A stretch of DNA of 64,000 nt from Circinella umbellata (lineage: Eukaryota; Mucoromycota; Mucoromycetes; Mucorales; Lichtheimiaceae). Below, piece by piece: positions 44,158-57,400 of this stretch. The notes beneath the pieces are model-generated. The model ran no database searches. It was not told where the DNA came from and worked only from the letters and a program-made list of their open reading frames with translations. A program made the translations under genes and the position numbers. The stretch is taken from positions 744,001-808,000 of the forward strand of contig JAIWNF010000002.1 in NCBI GenBank assembly GCA_025093555.1. The letters are read 5' to 3'. The first letter of the stretch is position 1. Each line of letters begins with the position of its first letter.

Positions 44158-47100
44158 TTATGCTTTGCTGCTAGAGCCACCCAAGATTTGAGCGGATTGG
44201 TTAGCTTGAGCAGAAGAGAAACGACGCATTTCCTTCTTGTCCATGCTCAACTTCTTGCCAAACAACTTCTTGCCAAAGTTACGGGGTTGTTCCATAGACT
44301 TCAAAGACTTGGTGCGGTTAGCGTAGTAGCGAGCAGATGAAGCGCCAGACATGGCAGAAGCACGACGGGATTGACCACCTTCCATGGGAACCTTGGATTC
44401 CATCAAAGTGTTCTTGGGGGTGAAAATGTATTGCATACCGAACTTGAGGAAATCCATAGGCAAGAACCAGATGATGTTCCAGATCCAGACAATACCAGCC
44501 CAGTCCCAACCGATACCACGCATGTAGGTGAAGCCCCAGTCAGCGTAGACAGCAATGAAAGTAGCAACCAATTGAGCAATGACGAAAGCACACATCAAGT
44601 AGACAGATGGGCGTTCCATGAAGAACCAGCTGCGGGAACGGGTAATGAAAATCAAAGCTTGAGACATGATAGAGACTTGCAAGTAGATGATAGAGTGGTA
44701 AATGTGGTCATTGACCCAGTCATCACCGGAACCGGAGGTGTCAGCACGGGGCAATTCAACACCAAACTTGTCTTGGAAGAAAGTGGTTTGGAACATAACG
44801 GCAGCGAAACCCAAAGTAGAAGCAGCTTGGTACAAACCGTAGATGACAGCGTAAGAGAAAATTTCCTTCAAGTTCCATTGATCGGGGTAAGGAGAAGGCT
44901 TGACACGATCAGTAGAGATAGTCATAATGGTACCATCGTTCAAGACAGCGATGATAAGAACAGGGAAGGGAGGGAAATCGTGTTCGAAAGCGAAACAGAG
45001 GATAGCGAAACCGACAACAACACGAATGGTGATGGAACAAGCATAGATAGCATAGTTACGCATACGTTGGAAAATTTGACGGGAACCAATGATGGCTTCG
45101 ACAATAACGGAAAGACCGGGTTCAGTCAAGACAATATCGGCAGCGGAACGGGCAGCATCAGAGGCATCAGCGACAGCAATACCGACGTTAGCCTTAGAAA
45201 GAGCAGGAGCATCATTGACACCATCACCAGTCATGGCAGTCATGTGACCCATAGCTTGGAGACGTTCGACAATTTCGTACTTATGTTCGGGGTAGACACC
45301 AGCAAAACCATCGGCTTGCAAGACCATATCGTCGATGCTGGTATAACCCGAGCCAGCGGGAGGGCCATCCTTCAAGGTCTTAGACAAGAACATGTTATCA
45401 CCCATACCAAGACGACGACCAGTTTCCTTACCAATGGCAAGTTGATCACCAGTAATCATCTTAACTTGGACACCCAAAGCAATGGAACGGTCAATAGTTT
45501 CCTTGGTATCGGAACGTGGAGGATCGTAGATGGGCAAAAGACCAACAAGACGCATACCCTTGCCTTCACCTTCAACTTCACCAGAGGGAACTTCATCAAC
45601 AGCAACAGCCAAGGCACGGAGACCACGGCGGGCAAATTCATCGACATCATCGTTCAAGGCTTGGATTTGAGCTTCATCCTTGTTACGGGTGCAAAGATCC
45701 AAAATAGTGTGGGACATACCCTTGGTGACACGCAAAACGGCACCATCTTCGAGACGCTTGTAGGTAATTTCGGTACGCTTGTTGACAGGGTTGAAAGGCT
45801 TGAATTCAAGTTCTTCAATACCTTCACGAGCCAACTTGGGATCGGGCAAAGAGTTGACAATACAGAAATCAATAGCATCTTGGTTTTCAGTACGGCAAGC
45901 GAAAGCAGACAATTGAATGATTTCATCACCGTTATATTCAGCATAGGTCTTAATGGTGGGCTTGTCAACGATCAACTTGTTCAAGGTAAGAGTACCAGTC
46001 TTGTCAGAGCAGAGAATGGTAACAGCAGCCATTTCTTCAATAGCAGTGATACGAGTGACAATAGCCTTGTGGGTAGCCAATTGCTTGGCACCAATAGCAA
46101 GGGTGACAGACAAGACAGTAGGCCTAAACAAAATTTGAAAAAAAAAAAAGAAAAATGTATGAGTATTTTTGAAAATTCTAATTGCATGTTTGTTTACATG
46201 AAAATAATTCATTGTTGGTTAACTTACATGGCAATGGGAATACCACCAATGAGCAAGACCAAAAGGTTATCAATACCACGACGGTAGTTGTAACGGAAGG
46301 CAGCATACATGACAAGAATTTCAATAACAACGAAGATACCGATAGAGATCAAACAGAAGTTACCAATCTTAGCCAAAATAGTTTGCAAATGGCCAACATC
46401 ATCACCAGCTTCACCTACAAGCTTAGCAGCACGACCGAAGAAAGTGTTGGTTCCGGTACCAATAACGATAGCTTCAGCTTCACCTTGCTTGACAGTAGAA
46501 CCGGAGAAAATTTCATCACCAGCTTCCTTACCAACAGGCAAAGATTCACCAGTCAAAGCAGCTTGATCGATAGAAACTTGGCCATGAGCCTAGAAAAAAT
46601 CGAAGAAAAAAAAATTTCATCAATATAATTTAATTAAAGGTGCGAAATTTTTTTTTAAGAAAAATGGAAGTTTTTTTTTTTTGGAAAGGAGAAACAAGCG
46701 GGGAAAAAAAGTTTTGAATAAACTTACAGAAAGCAAACGACCATCAGCAGGGATAACGTCACCAAGTTTGATACTGATAACATCACCAGGAACAAGTTCA
46801 GCGGCTTCCATAGTCTTCCAATCACCATCACGCTTAACCTTACATTCGGGAGCAAGAGCTTCCATAAGAGCCTTGACAGCGTTACCGGCTTGGCGTTCTT
46901 CGTAGAAACCAATTAAAGAGTTAGCAAAAAGTAAGAGAACAATACCAATGAAATCAGGATAATCTGGTGGCTTTCCGTCACCGTTAGCTAAGGCAATGGA
47001 GACAATAGCAGCAGCTTCCATAACCCAGGACAAGGGGTTCCACATGAATCCCAAAAATTGCAAAAAGGCATTGGTTTCCTTTTGTTCAAGTTTGTTGTAA

Positions 47101-47467
47101 CCGAACTTTTCGACACGTTGAGCGGCTTCGTCCGAAGTAAGACCAGTGGGTTGAGTTCTATATTTTTGATAAGAGAAAAAAAAAATTAGAATCAGATCAA
47201 TTTTTTTCTTCAAATATTTCGACTTCGTATGTGTTTTTTTTTTCTTTTTTTTTTGAAAAAAAAAAAAAAAATAAGCCAAAAGTTGTTGTTATGAGGAAAT
47301 ACATACTGTAAAAGTTGCAAAACATCTTCGGGTTCCATGGTGGACAAGTCATATCTGTCTTTGTCGTAAAGTTCTTCGACGGTGAGGGTTTTAACGTTGC
47401 CAGCGCTATGGTCAACCTTTACAGGTTCCTCAGCAACGACCTCGACGGTTTCCGTTTTCTCGTTCAT
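44158..47467 (-). CDS. PMA1: Plasma-membrane H+-ATPase (P-type IIIA)
   Basis: Exons 47467-47307, 47157-46728, 46589-46228, 46123-44158; 972 aa, junctions in frame. Pumps H+ out of the cell using ATP, energising the fungal plasma membrane. Visible motifs: TGES (210-213) in the actuator domain; [17 protein letters not shown] in M4; [11 protein letters not shown] with phosphorylated D358; [31 protein letters not shown] (~617). Ten membrane helices can be traced. The C-terminal tail has [15 protein letters not shown] and [17 protein letters not shown], resembling the Ser/basic autoinhibitory region of yeast Pma1 but with different sequence. Base composition is less AT-rich than neighbouring genes, consistent with strong codon bias of an abundant protein. 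That bias opens a 638-codon antisense frame, which is not a gene. Confidence 0.96.
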
Positions 47468-48420
47468 GGTCGAGGTAAAAGGGGGAAAGAAAAAAAAAGA
47501 GGGAAGAGAAAAAGGGAGAGGAGAGTTCTAACGGGAAAAAAGAGGTGAAAAATAAAAAAGAGGTGAAGAGAAGTTTATATATAAAGGGAAAAAAATGGGA
47601 AAAAGTATAGAGAGTGGATCGGGTGAGGGGAAGTTCAAAAAAAAGTAAGAAAAAAAAAAAAAGTGGCGATAAGACCTGGGGGACCGTATTTTTATAAGCT
47701 TTTTAGTGGAATATGATTTAACAAACCCAAACAAGGTGTCAGTTTTTTTAGTTTCTCTTTTTTCTTTTACCAAACCACTCATAAGCTTTACAGTACAGAA
47801 AAAAAAAAAAAAGCGCGCTGGTCCGGTTATTCTAATAATCACTCATTTACTACTAATGTTTCTCTTTCATCTCCCCCCTCTTTTTTTTTTACTCCAGACT
47901 CACTTGCCATCAACAGGAAAGCGGGCACGTTGAGACATAACCTGTATCACAGTACCTACGTCAAGCCTTTAACCATATCTGATCTAATGCCTATATTTGT
48001 ATAATTATCGTTCACGGCGATCAGTTCTGTTTCAGGGCAAAAAAATCCTATCCTCGCCTTTAATTTGTTAGTCGGGACCAAATACTTTTTTTTTTCAAAG
48101 CTCCGTTTTGTTTCTTATTTCCTTCTCCCCAACTTGCTATTTGCCAATCGGTAGAGCACAACTCAATCGTCACTCGTTCAATATTTGCTACATGGTGTGA
48201 AACCTAAAGGACAAAACTTTTCGTCGGGTTACTTTTTTCCCGTCTTACCAAATAAGTGAACCCCGCTCTTGCTACGCTTACAAAAAAAATGTCCTTTCCC
48301 CGCTCTCCATTTCATCCCGCTTTTTAGCTTGGAAAAAGAGAAAAAAAAAAAAAAAAGGAATTATATACGTATCATTTTTTTTTATTATTTCAAAAGGCGG
48401 GAATGGTTATACAATTGTTT
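47468..48420 (-). promoter_or_regulatory. Probable promoter/5' UTR region of PMA1
   Basis: The 250 bp next to the ATG is purine-rich on the plus strand (so CT-rich in the transcript), typical of highly expressed fungal genes. Further out are A-tracts (47651-47661, 47801-47812, 48341-48356). No TATA box is assigned with confidence. Confidence 0.45.
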
Positions 48421-51400
48421 TACTCTCTATTGTAATATAATAATGTGATGCATTAAAACAAGGGGTTAAGATTCAGTTTATGGAATAAAGTAATATGAGT
48501 CGTTAACAAGGGGTTGATGTGTATTACCAAGTTTTCGATAATGCAATATAATAAAAAAATGTAATTGTGTGTGAAAAAGCTTTACTCCTGGAATTCGCTA
48601 AGATCACTTCCCCAAGAAAAAAAAGCAACAATATAATATTATTCATTTGATCATATAATAAAAACATAATTATTTGGTCCTCGACACACACACCCCCAAT
48701 TATCTTTATAAGTAATGTATTATTTTATGTGCAGGTTTCATGTATTGCCCAAGTAAGGTTGCTTGTGCGTGAGTGCAGATAAAAAGTATACAAACGATAT
48801 CTAAAGCATGTGGCAATTTTTGCTTACTTATATTTCATGATCCAATAGATCAAGCTTTTTCCATCCATCGTTCTCTTTTGTTCTTCTCCGAAATAAAATG
48901 TCTCATTGTTTGAGTCTTTTATTTCAATTTTTAGCTATTTTACCACCTGAAAAAGTTTTTCCTTTTTTTGCGTATTCCGAAATTTTTTCTTGCGTAAGCC
49001 GACGTATCCGATAGAATGATGTGATGTGTGTTATATTCTGAGAAATTACATTGTTACACCATTTGTTACAGATTAGTTAGCTTACAAGCTGTGAGATGGG
49101 TGAACAAATATAGCCTATCTTCCGAAAGGGAAATGCCATGTGGATAATTGTAATGCATGCTATTATTTATAGAATTTCCCTTTCTCTTTAAAATATGCAA
49201 ATGCAAATGCAAATTCCCTCTTTTACATACTTTTGCAGTAAAGATAAAATAAAAAGGCATGTTGAAAGTGATAATATATCATTCTTTGTATTGAACCGTG
49301 CATAGTTCCCAATGGATCCATGAGAAAATTCTTTTTAAAATGAAAATAAATTGGGGGACAATAATACATAATATAATCTTATATTGCCAATGAAGGAAAA
49401 GATCCGTGATAAAGCAATAAAGATAAGAAAAAAAAAACTTTACCCATTTAAAAAAGATAAGAAAAAAAATAAACGTGTTTTTTTTATTTATTCTCTTTCT
49501 CCTCTACGTTTTTTAAATCTTTTCGTTATCAATTCAATGATGATAGATCTTGAGTAATTTTTTTTATTTACTGAAATCTTGATCTCTATTATCTTTAAGG
49601 AACTTGTCAACTTTTGAAAAAAAAAAAAAAACAAAAGATAATCTAACAGTTATATCCGAGTGATGATGAAAAAAAATAAAAATAAAGAGGGGCAAGAAAA
49701 GAATGAGACTATTAAAATGTAAATATATAATTACAGTGATAATGATAAGGTTTAAAACAGAATATATTATAATACAAAAGGGATCTACAAGCACAGACAT
49801 AACGAACGAAAAAAAGTGCTACACCCCGCTTTATTCTTGGCAGTAGTACAACAATCGTTTATATCCTCCCTTTCCACATTTTAATGACATTCTCTCATAA
49901 ATTATGGACAATCCCCTTAATGCATTCCCCCCAAAAACTATAAAAAGTGTTGCCCCACATTAACAAATAGTATGAAATCGAATTTTTCTTTATTTTCTGT
50001 GATCTTCATTCTACAACAAAAAATCATTTACTTTTACCATATGAAATAATAAACATAATTATTTTTAATTAAATATTACATATTTGTATACCTTTCTTAT
50101 TATCATCCTATTATATTATTATTAGAGTTTTCTATCATAATATAAACTTACTTTTTTTTTCAGAACCAAGAACCAGGTATTTATTATATGAAACAAAAAT
50201 GGTGACAATATGTAACTTCTAGACTAGATTAAATTTTGCTTTCCTAGTCTAAATCACCCCCCTTCTTTCAAAACAAATTTACGTCAAATATCATAACAGG
50301 GTCTAATGTGAAACAGGTACATACATCATATTTTCCAAAATGATATCTAGTTGAAACATGTGTTGCTTATTTTGAAATTAAAAAAAAATAGATGGCTTGG
50401 CAACAGAAAAAAAAAATTTTAAACTTCCCAAAAATTAACGTGAAACCGTGCGAGAAGGGCATTTTTTACAGAAAAAAAGCCAAGTCAGGCGTTTTTGAGC
50501 GAAAATATTCGACAGAACAAAATAAAAAGAATAATCTATTGGATTTATTTCATTTTTTAAACAAATTGCTATTAGTATTTTCCATGAAAGAAAAAAAAAA
50601 GAAGGTTGTTAATTAAAACGTTTACCCAAAATGGGATAATTTTTTTTTCTTGGTAAAAAGAGAGCTTTTGACAGGACTTTTTTGATTCCCATATTGAATA
50701 GCATGAATACCTTGGGTCGCTCTTACCTCCCCCCCCACTTTTTTTTTTGGAAGAGATCACGAGACCTAGTACAAATAAATGTCAATTCTTTAGTGTGAGA
50801 GACCAAAGTGATAGAAACGAGAGCCTGTCGGCTCCCTTTCCGATCCCCCATAGATGACAGAAAATAACAAAGGAAACAAAAAAAAACTGTTTTGGGTAAA
50901 TTGTGAATTTTATATATATTCCCATGAAAGTAGTGCAATACACTTTTTTGTTATCAATGTAAATTATCAATTAAGAAAAAATAGTCACAAATACATATTA
51001 ACTCACTTTGAAAAGAAAAAGGAGTCAAAATTGAATGTTTGTAATTATATAAACATATGTAATCGATATAGAAAGACCCGTTCAAATGTACTTCATTTAT
51101 CCCGATATATCAATTCTTTAATTTTGCTTTAAATCTTATTAAATGAAAAACTAATTTTCTTTTCTTCAAAAAAAAGAAACTGATTCGTTTCGTTCATTGT
51201 TTGGTCCTCGATGAAATTCTCGTGATAATAAATAGTACTAAGTGTTCCTTATATGAGCAACAATATGTATAACAATATCGTAACCATGAAAATAGTTATC
51301 ATAGCAACCATATGTACTATAATGACACTTTTGTTGTTTAGCATAAATCACATGCTCAAGTACGTTACCATAGCAACATGTAATTTAATTAGGTATCCCC

Positions 51401-54400
51401 ATTGTTGTATTTACTGTAATTCATGCAAAGCACCATGAGAAACTATAAATATTTACTCTAAAGCTTATACTGTTAGTATTGAAAAACATGCAAGTGTACA
51501 ATATTATGCATTGTGAAAATCTTTTTTATTCAGAGGCGTTTTCACCAATGATGGATGTATCCTAATAATTTTCTCAACAATGGTCCCAAATTATATTTAT
51601 AGATCACTACTCAAAACTAATTGATAGAATTCCATCACAAGCTAAGCTATAAAATACGATGTATCAAATTGGGAAAATTAGGGATTCCCCCCAATCATCA
51701 TTGGTGAAAATCCTGCATACTCACACACAATGCGTGCACTCTTTTTTTTGTTGACAAAGCAGGATTGATATATTTTATATATGCAAGATCATCTAAAGAA
51801 AAAAGATTATTTCTTCTGAATAAAATCCATGATATTTTGACAAAGTTATATATACATATACACAGTATAACACTTGGAAATATATAAACGTGATCCTTTT
51901 TGTTTTAACACATTTCATGTACTTTGCTATATGTGATTTGTTAATTACTTGATGTTCGATAGAAGAAATATTTGAAATTTCATTTTAATATTCTAAAGTT
52001 CATCATGGCTTTTGTTCTATCACACAACAACAACTAGTTGATAAAACCATTATCTACTATTCACTATATAAACCTTGTTGCTAGGCACAATCTAGATATA
52101 ATTATTACAGTTTATTTAACATACTACTTCACGTGTTACTCTCACACTCACATATATACAAACATACACAGCCGTATAGTAGCAGTGTGAAATCAAATGT
52201 AAAGATAACAATTAAGTATTATTGTATATTACAGCCCAAGTAATTTTTTTTCAACATGAGAAGAAAGAAAAAAAAAGGGGGGGGGGTTTAATAAATACAC
52301 TATATTACTGAACTGGACACTCAATTAACAACCAATATATATGCAAACTTTATTTGTATAACATCTTACATTAATATTAACAAATTTTGTTCAATAAAAG
52401 TCTATATTTCTTTGTGTCATGGTTATCCTGTTTATTTTTTATTTTTACAAATTTATATATATTATCAGATCTGGTGATCGTTTTATTGTTACTAGTATCA
52501 GATTATTAATTTTCAACCTCATTAGTATTGTTATCAACTTAAGGTAAACCAATTTTTATTATATACAATCTTAAATTGTTTGCCAGGTATCATAAATGAA
52601 CATAGTATTTATGAATTTAATAATGATAATATAGATTAGTGTAATTTGCTTATTACCCTTTTTCTCAAATAATTATTACTCTCATTGGTCTGGGTTCTTT
52701 TTTTTTTGAAAGATATCAATAGTAATGGAATCCCTCTCTCACATGCTGTTTTTCTGACGTCATGAACACTTTTCTGATCAGGCTTCATAATAACCAATTG
52801 TATGAAATGCTTTTTTATTGTGCCACCCAAGAAAAGAAAACATTTGATGTATAAAGTTTTTAAATAGAGAATCCATATTGAATGCTGAGAGCTCTTGGGG
52901 GGGATGCATGACAATTATGACGTCCCAGAATGGACTCTACATAGGATATATAAAGGTCATCTGATCCCTTTTTTACAAAATCGGTCATGATGGTGATGTG
53001 AAAGGTATATAACCAATAAGAATAACTCTTCAAAAAAAAAAGTGACTGGGCCACTTGTATAGTACATAAATAAACAGATAAAAATGGGTGCCTAAATATC
53101 AAAAGTGGATAACATTTTGTGTTATCAATTTTTTTTTTTTTGTTGTTGCCGATCTCGGGATTTTTGGTCTCCACCCTTCCCGAGTTATCCGTTTTTTTTG
53201 ATTTGTAGTGTAAATAATGATTAATATTGTCATAAAGGATAAACAATATTGAATGGATCCCCTATTATATTATACTTTCCGAAACACCGCACAATCTTTA
53301 TTCCTTTTTGTTTTTTGTTTTTTTTGGCTGTAATCTGATCAAGTATACATCATGTAATATAATTACAAACTGAGGGTTATTTCTATATTTACTTCTTACA
53401 AGACAATTGGTTCCCTACTGGATCGATCTATTGAATGGCTTCAAAAAAATACTGTTGAGATGTTGTAGATTATAGTATAAGGCTCTACTAAACAAAAAAA
53501 AAAGACCAACACTATTCATGAAATTCTATTGGTTTACCCCATTGTATAGAGAACGTATCAAATATTGAATTATTTTATTACTGATAACTGGATCAATTGA
53601 AAGAATTTCTTATGCAAAAAATAAACTATCATTTTTTTTAAGAAAAAAGAAGGTCGGGTAGTTTTACCAAAATATGCTAGCGGATCCACAAAAACTCCCA
53701 ATCAGGTTATAGTATCCGGGAAAGAGGGTCGGGTAAAATAACCAAAAATCCGGAAATTGAGATAATCCGTCCAAGTCAGAAACAAACGGGAAGGAATTAA
53801 TATAAGCCGGAACCCTTTATGAATGAAGAGGGGACAAACCAACATTATTATTATTAGATAATAATGTTCAAGGAAAGATACGTAACCACGTTCAAGTATG
53901 TTTGTATCTTTGTATACCGTATTCAAGGATTATTGTTATTCCATATTTTTTTTTAAACATTCCACCGTTCCATTATAACCAAATACAAGCTATGACCAAT
54001 TATTTTTTTTTTGTGTCTAGCTGAAATTGGAAAGGAATTTGCCCTTCTTTTTTTTTCGACACTATGATGGCTAATGTCATATATCTAATAGCAATAGTAT
54101 ACTTTTATAAGTAAAAGTAAGTCATAACACAAATAAGTGTTATTTGGTTTTACCACCCAAGAAAATTGATGAATATAAAGGCACTCTTTTCTTCTGTACA
54201 ACAATTGTTAAAGTAATCAATAAAGAGTTTTCTGTACTCTCAGTTCAAGGGGTATCCCTTAAAATCTATATTTTTTTAAGTACACAGGTCTTTTTTTTAC
54301 AAGGTGGCAGGCATGCTCGCACCCCCAGGTATCATTATGATGTAGATATAAATTCACATGTAAGGTAAAATTCGTAGTTTAATTTATGCTTTTACTATTA

Positions 54401-57400
54401 AAATTACAGTATATGGATATTGTTCCAAGGTAACAAATATACTAATTAAAAAAACCTATAGCTATTGGATTTATGTTTTCCATATTTATGCACTATATTA
54501 CTCATCGCATCTAATCATCTCTATTTTTTTTAATGAGTGGGAGTGATTTTTTAAAAGAAACAGAAGATTGTAGAATAATGTCGCTGTTTATAATATAACA
54601 CGTGCTTTTATTTTTTATTTTATTTTAAAATTCGCCCACTTTATGCGGTTTAGGTTTCCCCATACCTATAATTAATAAATTACAATAGCTGTTAGTGTTA
54701 AAATATAACTTAAAGTCTATCATGATTTGTTTGAATAATAAAGGATTCATTCTATGTAGATCTTTTTTTTTTTTTTGGTTCCTTAGTATAACTTGTTGAT
54801 CAAGAAGATTGTACAAAAAAGAAAAAAAATGAAACATCTCGTCAAAGATAAAATGACTTTTTACTTGTACACCATACGTAAGCAAATGATAATCATTTCG
54901 TATGATTGGATGCTTTATTATGCATCCTTTTTTCTTTTAAGATTTGATTATCATAAATACGGCAATTGAGATCGTTATTAGCCAAACTTTTCTTATTATT
55001 AATAAGATAACATGGATCTAATTTTTTTTATTCGACAATGTGAAGAAATTATCAGTTCTTTTGAGTTATAAAAATTCCGGGGGGTGGATTGTTCTTCATC
55101 GGTAGACATTAACACGGAGATTTATGTATCTCTAAATATATTCTTCATTGGTTGTTTTCTCACTCATTATGACAAATCGATGCCTACGTCGAATAATCCA
55201 TTCGATAGGGCTGTTGCTCAGCACACGGGTTATATAATCTACCATTCCTATTATATATAACAAAGACCAGGAAAATTGGTCATAAAGAGAACAGTTAAAG
55301 GTCTTCTTAGCATATATATTATACAGTAACTCTATTAAAAAGACTCATATGTTTAGATTCATTACAAGATGTTTTTTAGTTTATTTACTCTCGTTCGAAA
55401 TAAACAAAATAGAACATGAGAAATGATATCAGTTCCATCCTCATTTTAACTAAAGATTCATTTGCTATTGGTAAACTATTTTCTGTAAATCTTGTTTTAT
55501 TTTTCCCGATTTTTTTTTTCTTTATTATTGTTGTCATCACCTCTTTTTTGATCATGACCCTATCATTAAATAAATAAAAAAATACTTTCAAGTCAAGCAA
55601 CATAATAACAGTATTTAGTAATCGTCTAATAATTCTATCTTGTTACATTAATAAAACTCCCCTCCCCCAATAACAAGACGGCTCAGCATATTTTCTGCAG
55701 TATATAGAAAAACCATCCTTCATTAAATGGGATTTCTATTCGCTTCTTTAACTACAAAAACGAACACATTCTCGTATGTTATTTTAAAGTAATGATCCCA
55801 TGTTCCTTTATTTTCCTGGGGAACCGATGACATAGTTATAAGATGTTACAGACAGCCCCCTTTCTTCCACCGCGCCAGCCCTTTTTTTTTGTGCGCACTC
55901 AACATTTTCTTAATAAAGAAGTTCCCAACAACTTCGTTATATAACAACTACTATATAGTTAATTGGTATACAACAACAACAAAACCATCTTTTTCATTTG
56001 TTTTTTTGTTATAAAGAAAATAAAACAACCAGTTCTTTCTTTTTTGGTTCTCTTGGGAAAAAAAACCAAGAAGTTATCTAAATTTTATATACTAGATAGT
56101 ATAGTCAGATAATAAGAAAAAAAAAATTTGGGTTTGCAAGTAATATATAAAAAATGGTTTATTTGGATTTCAAACAGGGTTTTGGGCAAATTGAGCAGGC
56201 GACCTTGCGGCATTTTTTGATTTCAGCGGATAATGTATATAAGCATTTTATATGAGTGTAACCAGTGTGGTAAAAAAAAATGATCGATTGTCTTTACGGA
56301 ATCAAAAGCAAAAAGAGATATTTTATCGTTTTTCTAACCCGTCACATCTTTTGCAAAAAAAAACTTCAAAAGGAAAATGAAAACGATCCATAGATGAGCC
56401 TACACACACAGCCATTCCTTTTTATTTCTATATTTTATTTTCCCTATCAATGGAAAGATCATCCATTCGAGGACATCGGCGATATTTTTTTAAAAGAAAG
56501 AGCTACGAAAATAAAATCATTTAACAAATAAACTCCAAAGTTAAAAGATATTAGGGGAATTAGGATGAATGCTTTGAGCAACAATGAATGTGAGTGTGTG
56601 TTCACTTTGTTGTTTACAACCCAAAGCACTCATATATATTATATATTTTTCTTTTGTTTATGTTTTTCAACCCCTGATCTATCTTTTTCTTGATAATAAT
56701 GTTAAGATATGACCCATGATAATGATTGGTTAAAAAGAAATACAAACAATTTCAAGTAGAAAAAAATATTTTTGTAAGCAGAGAGAATGTAATTATAGCA
56801 GCAACACCCAATTTTTATTTTTTTATTTTGAAACAAACAAATCCATCCATCATCTTTTACATTCTTTCTATTTCATTGGCGACAATAATAATTATCCCAT
56901 CTTTGTGCCACTTCATTAACAATGGGTTCTTTACTATGAACCTCCACATGTGAAAGATGGATGTTCTTAAAATTCTGGTTAACAATTAAAAAAAACCAGT
57001 AGAGGCTCGGAGAAATTTTCCTAAATCGGGTTTTTCGTTCCAGTCTATTAAGAAAAAAAGTTAAGAAAAAACTAGTTACTAGAAAAAAAAACTTCATTTG
57101 TTTTTTGATTGAACAGCTCATAAAAGAAATTTGTTTTTGCTCGCGTGGAAAGTTTGAATATCATGTAAATCAAAGTGTCACATTTTTTCCCATACGAAAA
57201 TGTCATTCCCTCATTTGAGTAATCTCTCTCTCCGATGCTCCGATGAGAATTATAAGAGAGAGAGAGAGAGAGAGAGGGATTACGACTATTTGTACTCAAA
57301 TGACAAAATATTTCACAAGGAAAAAAAAAAAGCGAGACCAACTTATTATCAGCTTTTAATTAAGTTAGTTAAATCCTATATAAGAAAAAATTTAACGTGT

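Noticed and set aside
44371..46287. 638-codon plus-strand ORF
   Set aside because: It lies wholly antisense to PMA1, is rich in Asn/Thr/Ser as expected for the complement of biased codons, and has no recognisable domain.
48140..48200. tRNA-like GGTAGAGCAC (box A-like) followed by CGTTCAAT
   Set aside because: No acceptor stem pairing and no proper B box; spacing is wrong for a tRNA.
52636..53246. Two overlapping minus-strand ORFs
   Set aside because: No conserved features; composition matches the spacer.
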